Source of the DNA: Limnoperna fortunei
Taxonomy: Eukaryota; Mollusca; Bivalvia; Mytilida; Modiolidae
Assembly: GCA_944474755.1 (NCBI GenBank)
Contig: OX104124.1
Coordinates: 4,986,437 to 5,050,436 of the forward strand
Length of the DNA: 64,000 nt
Direction: 5' to 3'
Each line of letters opens with the position of its first letter. The first letter of the stretch is position 1. Made by a program: the position numbers and the translations under genes. A model generated the notes under the pieces. The model had not been told where the DNA came from, ran no database searches, and saw nothing but the letters and a program-made list of their open reading frames with translations. Below are positions 56,624 to 64,000 of the stretch, one piece after another.

Positions 56624-56812
56624 CTAAAATGTGGCGGTGATACCTCTAAATGCTAATAATCCAATGTCTCCGCCATCAACCCTTATTGCAAATACAGTGT
56701 CGTCCAGAATGCAAGGATTGTCAATGTTTACAGGAATATTTTGCTGTCTTCTTACATTTGTAATGTGTATTGTAGATTTGGTTGTTAATAAATAGTGACA
56801 AAAGACATACAC
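56624..56812 (-). other. Conserved coding-like segment, possible exon (block D copy)
   Basis: The minus-strand frame reads LLTTKSTIHITNVRRQQNIP, VNIDNPCILDDTVFAIRVDG, GDIGLLAFRGITATF, then TAG. Upstream, GTTTCTTACACAG looks like a good acceptor directly before the frame. Against 31776-31991 most codons are retained, with changes such as H/Q, Y/D and TET/DDT, while B gains an earlier stop by one base (TTA to TAA). I recognise no domain. The sequence looks like a beta-rich extracellular module, which is a weak inference. Confidence 0.45.
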
Positions 56813-57159
56813 TGTGTAAGAAACAACAAATTATCTGATGATACAAATCAGGATGGGTGTTACGGAAGTCAAAACCACCAGACGATATCCTTCATAAAAT
56901 ATAAAATTATATGAAATTTCAACTATTCAACTAACAGTGTTTGCTTACGCCGACTTAATCCCTGTTTTTTTTCTGGGACAACATAGCAACAATAAGAAAA
57001 TATAGACATTACATTAATACACTATATCAACGTTTTTTATATATAAACATATAGTTTACATCTATATTTCTTTTGAATAAATTGGTTATTGATTAATCTT
57101 CGTTGCTTAAATAAAGAAATAAAAAAATGATTGAAGCAATCAATGATCTCAAAAGACAA

Positions 57160-57720
57160 AAAAACTGAAATTATCTTTTTTTTCAACTACTATAAAATAG
57201 AAATACAGCTATATCTGGTACAGTTATGGATAGCTACCCCATCAAAATGATCATGCTACAACACAAGTTTGAAACCAAAATATTTAATGTGTAATTAGAA
57301 AATGAAAATGCCGAAAGTAGAGTACAATTTGACGAAATTCTACAAAGTAAGGACATCTGTATATTTAAATATGGAAAATATTTTGACTGTTTATGCTACT
57401 TTACTTGCATTTAATGTTAACGGTTTGGAAAAACTTGCAGGGATGCAGGAAGACTTCACAAAAACCTTTGCAGAATTAATAATGATTGAAGCCAAAGCTC
57501 AAGCTCAAATTCAGAGTTTCGAGTCAATGTTGGAAGCAACAACACATTGCATACTGATGGAACAAAGAAAAAGGAACGAGAATATGGGGGTTGCAAATAG
57601 GTACATATTCTGGGAAGTTCAGCCTGGGTACCTCGGAATCTGTCAGACGAAATACTGATTCTTTTCGAGCATGTTAAAAGACATTTTTAATGAAATATCT
57701 TCCTTAACAGACCAGAAAAA
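57160..57720 (+). pseudogene. Unclassified transposable-element protein remnant, copy 2
   Basis: A 118-codon frame (57302-57658) begins MKMPKVEYNLTKFYKVRTSV and runs NGLEKLAGMQEDFTKTFAEL. One base lost near 57530 takes it out of the GSNNTLHTDGT frame that copy 1 keeps; that word is still readable in the next frame. The CxxCC group of copy 1 is deleted here. Together with the BEL/Pao fragment that follows, this repeats the arrangement at 38740-40035. Confidence 0.5.
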
Positions 57721-58199
57721 TACAGGAAAAAAACAGCAGAAATTTTAAACTCCATAAAAAAATATGATCACCGACATATATGTTGTAAATGATTCCTAAA
57801 AATTATATAGAAAGTTGAAAACAGAATGTCTGCCATGAGTGGTTGAAAACGTTAACAATTTCACTGATGAAATCGAAAAAAAAAAATAATAGAAATTAAT
57901 AATTTTAAGTGTTATTTACACGTTTTAGTAAAACTTGGATCTCAGGCAGAAGTTGCTCAAAAGGAAAGGGAAAAATCTATATTGATTATTTCATCATTAT
58001 TAGAAACTGGAAAATGATGTTATAAAACACCTGATTTCATAAGTTCATCAACCAATCTGTGTGTTCAGGGTGCAGATAAAAAATCTGGTAATGGAATGCA
58101 ATTTTAGTCCTTACTACAAAATTTCACCTTACTATTTTTGGGGTGTAACATTGTTTCCGATTCTTCTTACAGTACCAATGTCTCCAATTGAATAACACT
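57721..58199. repeat. Degenerate part of the 38.7/57.2-kb duplication
   Basis: Matches 39290-39830 (AAAATATGATCACCGACA, GTGTTATTTACACGTTTTAGT, CAGGCAGAAGTTGCTCAAAAG, CATCATTATTAGAAACTGG). Short coding-like traces exist but no open frame. Confidence 0.7.
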
Positions 58200-58850
58200 C
58201 TGTTGACAGAGCTAAACCTTAATGGTTTGTTGGTAGTGCTTTTTAGGTTTCGACTGAAAGGATCGCTATTACAGCAGACATTCGCCAAGTATCTCTTGAA
58301 CATAGGGACTACCTCCGATTCTTGTGGTACGAGGACGATACTATCAATGAGGATTTCACTGATTACAGAATTACTATACGTGCATTCGGAAACGCTTCTT
58401 ATTTGTTCGTTGCATTCTTTGGGTTGCGAGAAGCCGCTAAACTGACAAGAAGGAATTTATCTTTGACATGAGAAAATTTGTGAACCATACCTTTTATTTT
58501 AATGATGCACTCTCATCTCATCCTAATGTCAAAAATGCAGTCGTCGCTTTAAAGCACAAATGACATTAATGTGTGGGGTAATCTTTACCACCCCAAGATT
58601 TCATCCAATTCTACGGACGTACTTTGACAAGAAATACCTTGCAGACAATCTTAGAAACATTGAACAAAGGTCTGAACAACCGTCACAAAGCAGGTTAGAG
58701 GTAACTTGGAATTTACGAGATGATTGTTTAACATTTCAAGTAAATGATAAGAATTCTAGTAAATTGTTTCCTCGCCGTGGTGTACTTTACGCCACTAATA
58801 GCCTGTATTACCTAGCAGCATGTACAATTGCAAAAAAAACTGGATAATCT
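58200..58850 (+). pseudogene. BEL/Pao pol fragments (RT and downstream), copy 2
   Basis: In one plus frame (about 58257-58445) are ITADIRQVSLEHRDYLRFLW and YEDD, then ITIRAFGNASYLFVAFFGLR, the finger/palm region of BEL/Pao reverse transcriptase with the first catalytic Asp. Later (58560-58847) comes VTWNLRDDCLTFQVNDKN and FPRRGVLYATNSLYYLAA, equivalent to the W..(D)..F.. and RRGVLS..NSLYDPLG block after the RT domain. The YVDD catalytic loop between them is deleted or scrambled. The second part has no partner at 40 kb. Confidence 0.7.
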
Positions 58851-58869
58851 AAATGATGCCATAATGAAT

Positions 58870-59245
58870 AGAATCTATGACTTTGTTAGCGAAAAGTAAC
58901 GAAAGAAAGAAACTAGGTTCTTGTTCATCTTTGTATGTGTTAACTGTTTTGAACAATCAATGATTTCCAATTCTAAAACAAATGGAACTTTATAGAAAGA
59001 TCTGCTACAGATGACTGGAAACATTGCACATAAGAATAAGGGATCATTGTTATGAGTTGAATAAAGTACAATTTTGTGTCTGTTTGTGTCTGTTTATAAT
59101 ATTACACAATTATTATCATTCTTTGAATATATCAATGGTTTGTCATCTTGAAACGGCACTCCATTCAAGTAAAATCAGTTCTTCACTGGATAATTCGAGG
59201 GTTGTTTTAAAAAGATGTTTGAAAACGTTACTTATTTCTTCTTGA
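58870..59245. repeat. Dispersed repeat shared with 52850-53340
   Basis: Partner segment, running on to TAATTCGAGGGTTGTTTTAAA, which links it to the 44440 and 53230 repeat. Confidence 0.75.
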
Positions 59246-60229
59246 TAAACTATAAATCAACGTTACAATAAATCTCGTTTGAAAATAGGGTAGCAGATAG
59301 TTTTCACAATTTTGAATTCAATATCAGTAAGTGGCTACGATGATTGTTGACTATTGGTGACTAGTGGTGCATGATACCCATCCATTTTAATCAAGTAACC
59401 AACTCACATACTACAGTAATGAAAGGTTTGGAATTCCAAAAAACCCTATTTTAACCCACCATTTGTTTTGAAATGTCTGTCACAAATCAGGAACATTGAT
59501 GTAGTTACTTTCTTTTTGGTTGTTGGGACTGGAGTTTGGCGGTTTGCCGATTTTAATTTGTCGTTAATCTTTTTTTTACAGTTTGGTATTTTGTTATTAC
59601 CTTCATTCTTCAGGTTTAAATGAATTCATAAATATGAACGTATACCTTAGTTATTACAATATGTGTATCACTCTGTATGTTTCATTTATTATTTAATTTA
59701 ATTCACAGGTAAAAGACATCAAAATCAGGATTCTTTTCTTATTTCGAAGTAAAGACTTGCTTTATTGATTCTCGATAAACATTTTAGTGAAAATTAAGAC
59801 TGGCATTCGATTCAATTACACGAGATTGGCCAAGCTTCAAAATGGAACAACAATCATGCAGTAGTCTTACGTCTACATTCTAATATCAGTTTTGAAAACC
59901 TTTTAATGCAACAATGTGACATAGGTTTGCACCATATTATGGAAGTATGACTTTCTTCTAATACAAAATTGAAGAACACAGTTCAAAATACAGTTATTCA
60001 AGCTGTTGATAAAACAATAAAAATGTAAATCTGTCTTTATATTTAAAAAAAACCTGGCGAAATAACCTTATTGGACTATACACCTTCTTTATATACAGAT
60101 GAGTTTGCAGCATTCCAGTTATAGTTGATATCGTTAGTCTACTACTAATAAAACTAACAGGAAGGCATACAACACTGACTTTGTGTTGTTGCCATTCACA
60201 TTAGTCACTTTACGGTTCATTATACAGGT
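59246..60229. other. No gene seen
   Basis: No frame, repeat or exon recognised. Confidence 0.5.
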
Positions 60230-60464
60230 AATCTATATATAATTAGATATTTTTCTCTAGGAATATAATCATTTTACCTTCAATCAAGCTAATTTTAGTC
60301 ACATTGTTGTCACGTGACTTTTTGTTCAAAATGAATGTGAAATGTAGGAATGTAAGGATATCGATGGAAATGAGCTTAGAAATGGACTTAAATCAGCTTG
60401 ATTGAAGGTAAGATGGTTATATTCTTAGAGAAAAATATCTAAAGGAGCGAACTATATATAGATT
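60230..60464. mobile_element. 235-bp inverted-repeat element (MITE) with TA flanks
   Basis: The left arm 60230-60290 (AATCTATATATAATTAGATA .. CATTTTACCTTCAATCAAGC) is complementary to the right arm 60395-60464 (AGCTTGATTGAAGGTAAGAT .. AACTATATATAGATT) over about 60 bp with few mismatches and one small gap. TA lies on both sides. The loop of about 105 bp has a CACGTG core. Non-autonomous DNA transposon of the foldback type. Confidence 0.85.
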
Positions 60465-62804
60465 AACTGGATGAAAATGTTTTATTAAATCTGACACGAT
60501 GAAATGTGACGACCCAGACCGGTGTCGCAAAATCCGTTGTTTTGCTAATGGGGAGCTCTCTGACGTCCCACCCAAAAAAAAAAGAAAAAAAAGCGTTGGA
60601 CGGCAAAGGATTCTCGGACTAAATATCAATATGACATCAAACACAACCGATTAGTTGCAGTCAAAATTGGTGTGAGGTCAAAAACATCGGAAAAATCAGA
60701 AGGTTAAAACATATATTTTTTTAATAAACTGACGATTGCATTATTTGTTTAAGTGGCAACGTAACAACAAATAGTGGTCAATGACCTTTTATATAGTTAC
60801 TGTATACATGTAAATGTATTAACAGTAAAGAAATATTGGTGCAAGTCTTTTGGTTGGCTTTGCGCACCGTATGCCACTGTACGCTAGTATGGTACTTTTG
60901 AGGTTTTCAGTATAACGACCGCAACACCCAATGATGCTGCAATAAGAATCACAAAGGAAAACAGAAAATATCAATACGCCATTAAACACACAACAGTAGT
61001 GGGTAGATGCAAGGATTTGGTGTACAGGTAATTCACTAATACAATATAGTAAATGCAGTAAAAACATGCAACAAACAATAAATCACAGAACCAATATTTA
61101 AATTAAGGTAATAACAAAATACTGAACACCGATAAATCAAGAGTATTATCAGGTTTTTCGAAAGGTTGAACATAACAACACCCGTCTTATTAGTTGCAAT
61201 CAAAATTAGTGTTAGGTCAAAAACATCGGAAAAATCAGATTAAAAATATAATTTGTGGGTCAGTTACAGTGTTCCCTAGGCTGCATGTATGACAATAATA
61301 CAATTCAAAATAGATTATGAAAATCGCGAAAAAGTGCGAATATTATCCACCCGCATTTGTGTGTTTGCAAAGCATAACATTTCGTTTAATTTGATATTAT
61401 GATTTTCCGACGTGATGTTGTTAAAACTATTGACTTTGCATTGGCTACAATTAGAACGTGAAGGGGTATCGTTTTAATCTGGTGGTGTTACAAAACAGCA
61501 TTCTGTTATACAGAAATGTGTTTCAAAGGATAGATTTTAGTGCGGTAGGTTTGTTAGTGCGCCATTATGTAAACCGTACATTTGTTTTGTTGCTTGTTGC
61601 GTTGGCACAATTATTGTGAATTGATTACAATGTATATAAACTTTGGAAAGAAAGACAAGAAAGAAAGAAATCAACACTGCATTTAAGACATTGGCTGTCA
61701 GACGTGAATTTTTTTAGCTCTATATATAAATGCAATTGTGTTCGCTCCAATAAAGATACTGTTTGAGATAGAGACAAAAAGGTCTAACCTCAACAATTAC
61801 AAATTATTAAGATGTGTGAATTTATAAAGCGTTATAAAAGTTGATGACGAACATTGAGACACACATCATAACGTTTAAGCAAGTAAGCAAATACATTTCA
61901 ACAGTAATTGTTAAGGGTGTCTAGGAGTGTTTGATTCACTGAAGAACATGGCATTGTAGATGGAAATGCAACTTTAAAATAACCATTATTTTCCTTTACT
62001 AGTTTTAACACATTAAAATATAATAATTTAACTGCTGGTCTCCAGCCCTGTGTTGACATGTCAATGTAGGAATCGCCTCAAATTGTTAAGGTTTTCGTAA
62101 AGCATAGCAACAATAAATCCGTCAGCAAATATTTATACAGCATAACATAACAGTTTTAGAAGGAGAAATTTTGCTCCAACGTCTATCAAAATCTAAATGA
62201 ACTCAAAATTCGAACAAGAAATCACGCGATGAGACACAATCTCTGTTAATTCGAGAAGAAATTCGTGGTAACGGGAATTCTTCGCTTTATTACCGAAAAA
62301 AAAATAATGAGAACAATTTTCTATGTTAATAAACTGGTGGCCGGTCAGGAACACAACATATATTAATAAAGTTCTCTTGGATTTTGTTAAAAGAAGCTTT
62401 GCGTTCTGAATGTAATAGTCATTTTGAGCATGATGCAACTAACCCAATATGGAAAAAAACTTACTTTTGAAAAGGAGTTTATATATTTTATGTGTAGTTG
62501 CTTAAGTAAAATCTCGTCTACCGATTACATTCTGGCAGTGTTCTGGAACCAATCATTATTACATGAAATTACTGCTGCCATTACATAACAGAAATCTTAC
62601 ATGTATTTGTAAATGTAAAGCATTCAAATAATATTTTGATTCTGGAATTTAAGTTTCGGCTAAAATGCTATGGGATCAATAGTAAGTTGTCATGCTCTGT
62701 AGTTAAAACAAACCGTAAGAGAATCTAAATTGGGTCTTTTAGCACTATGTGTATTCATCATATCTTTTACATGTGTGGATTTCTTGGATTAGAAGTTGTT
62801 ATAT
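60465..62804. other. No gene seen; one 65-bp direct repeat
   Basis: A phrase TTAGTTGCAGTCAAAATTGG .. AGGTCAAAAACATCGGAAAA at 60648-60710 recurs at 61186-61248 with few changes. Otherwise there is no recognised gene. The minus frames at 60417, 60819 and 62193 are short and lack recognisable features. Confidence 0.5.
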
Positions 62805-63440
62805 TAAAGGTCTTTTGCACCGAAGCGAAAGGACCTTACTGTATTTCTGATGCTTATTATTAAGGTCTTTCCCATCTGATGGAGAGTCCTTCTTAGATTT
62901 TGTATGATACTTATTTTTTTTCTTCTTCCACGAAGGTTTGCCAAAAAGTGCCGTGACCTATCATTTCGCTACTTCGGTACCATATATTGGTCTTATCTTA
63001 AGATTACAAGGCTATCTATTTTTAATAGCAGATTTATCCGTCAATACACGAAACATTTGTTAGCAGAAAAACTTGGAAATCATAACCGATTCTCAAAATC
63101 TGAAGTGGCTGACCTCAGGCGATGATTTAGCACATTCATTTTTCTTTTGCAATCAACTTCCTGTTTACACGTTTTTGCCCCAGAAAGTGTGGAAACTCGT
63201 AATTTTTTGATACTAAATAACATATATTAAATTTTAAAATGTCAAGGTCAAAGGTCAAAAGTCAAGGTCAAATTTCAACTTTGGTCTTGTTAGCACCATT
63301 TCTCAAAAATCATAAAAGATAAAATCAAACAATAAATGGGAAAAATTCTGATATTACCGAGACCTTTAGTTGGTACATTTGGTCCAAAACTCCACTCTAA
63401 AATTTTTAGGAGGGTTCACGTTGGCGCCGGCATCTTATGT
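62805..63440. repeat. GGTCTTTTGCACCGAAG interspersed repeat
   Basis: AAAGGTCTTTTGCACCGAAG and CGAAAGGACCTTACTGTATT form a short hairpin. A second related module, AAGGTCTTTCCCATCTGATG with GAGAGTCCTTCTTAGATTTT, follows 60 bp later, then a TTTTTTTTCTTCTTCCACGA stretch. I know this phrase as common in bivalve genomes. The plus frame 62904-63125 (RFAKKCRDLSFRYFGTIYW) lies inside it and may be a relic of the element's own coding part. A CAAGGTCAAAGGTCAAAAG run follows at 63243. Confidence 0.5.
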
Positions 63441-63667
63441 CAACTGTAAAGTGGCGGAAAATGGACCGTTTGTGTGAATTTTGCGAACACCCTACTCTTT
63501 AAACTCACATTTTGTAGCAAATCGATGTTTTATTGTATGTTACTTAGTATGAAATGAAACATAAAGTATAGGATAACATCTTAGAGATTAATTTGTGGAA
63601 CAACGAGAAGGTTTGTAAATTTTGTAAAAAGGGGGGCATATATGGGGCATATTATACCTTCTCCTTT
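63441..63667. other. No gene seen
   Basis: Short spacer before block E. Confidence 0.4.
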
Positions 63668-64000
63668 ACTCCACAGAAGTACAGTTGCAATTTAAAACCA
63701 CAATTATGCATAGCAAATTACAACTGAGACATCGGTAATGCACTGTAAAATCACTTTTTATATATAAAATAACTTATTGCGACTGCAAGATGCATATTTA
63801 AACCCCCTTAGCGACTAAAAGGACTGAAAAAAGCATGCATCACCTATAAAACACACATTTTGTCACTGCTGAGTAATCAGGGATGCAATATAAAATCATG
63901 TTGCATATAATACAATATACAGCTGGGCCAGGAAGTTTTCACCATTTTTCCCGGCTTTTACAGAAATACAGAGGTACACAATGTTACATCTTTCAAATCG
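63668..64000. repeat. Dispersed block, copy E (cut by window edge)
   Basis: CTCCACAGAAGTACAGTTGC, AAACCACAATTATGCATAG, GACATCGGTAATGCACTGTA, GTCACTGCTGAGTAATCAGG and TTTCACCATTTTTCCCGGC match block C from 41530. It continues past the right edge, so further block content, possibly another LRR exon, may lie outside the window. Confidence 0.85.

Larger units (their letters stand above)
53450..57110. repeat. Duplicated block D
   Basis: The left part matches block C (40036-41900) and the right part matches block B (to about 32190). It carries a decayed 40490-type exon piece near 53890-53965, an insertion of about 420 bp (54863-55286), a SINE (55645-55886) and the better copy of the conserved minus-strand segment (56624-56812). 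It ends before the LRR exon position: at about 57110 the similarity to B stops and the next repeat starts, so block D has lost its 72-nt LRR exon. Confidence 0.8.

Noticed and set aside
61670..61760. TATATATAA word as a promoter
   Set aside because: No gene follows, and such words are frequent by chance in sequence this AT-rich.
1..64000. CRISPR array, bacterial operons or ribosome-binding sites
   Set aside because: No regularly spaced identical short repeats with unique spacers; codon structure, SINEs and splice sites indicate animal DNA.

Overview
This window is animal genomic DNA, AT-rich and almost free of long reading frames. The best guess is a marine bivalve, mussel-like. That guess rests on the repeat content: many copies of a tRNA-headed SINE whose body carries the words ACTCCGGCTTCCTCCCC and AATAAAAACTGG, a repeat end CCAGGTGAGCGAT..CAGG near position 500, and reverse transcriptases of the GIPMGTNCAPLLADLFLYSYE type. 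I associate these with bivalve genomes. The species is inference.

No complete gene is present. The best host-gene signal is a set of three 72-nt exons on the minus strand (48194-48265, 43231-43302, 32646-32717). Each encodes exactly one leucine-rich repeat, is flanked by AG and GTAAGTG splice sites, and splits codons after their second base at both ends, so the exons can be spliced in any number without a frame change. Two of them lie in diverged copies of one duplicated block. Weaker exon-like pieces accompany them (40490-40559, 44005, 33373). A 50-codon minus-strand segment is also shared by two blocks (31776-31991 and 56624-56812).

Layout. 1-12.5 kb: a 165-bp tandem repeat, a word-array foldback element, a broken Ty3/gypsy integrase, SINEs and two copies of one reverse-transcriptase element. 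12.5-15.2 kb: a CAAGGTCA repeat family interrupted by an 868-bp pogo-like element. 15.2-20 kb: a SINE with an extra 5' segment, reverse-transcriptase fragments and repeats. 21.7-29.2 kb: a direct duplication with a period near 4.0 kb, full of nested SINEs and one 626-bp terminal-inverted-repeat element. 29.2-48.3 kb: the LRR-exon-bearing duplicated blocks B and C. 49.7-51.2 kb: a 5'-truncated non-LTR retrotransposon with a 409-codon open frame. 52-57 kb: block D. 57-59 kb: the duplicated partner of the 38.7-40.0 kb segment, including BEL/Pao pol fragments. 60-64 kb: a TA-flanked inverted-repeat element, another repeat and the start of a fifth block copy at the right edge.

The window reads as part of a large gene with long repeat-filled introns, or a decaying cluster of such genes, transcribed on the minus strand. 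Several insertions can be timed because a duplicated sister copy keeps the empty site.
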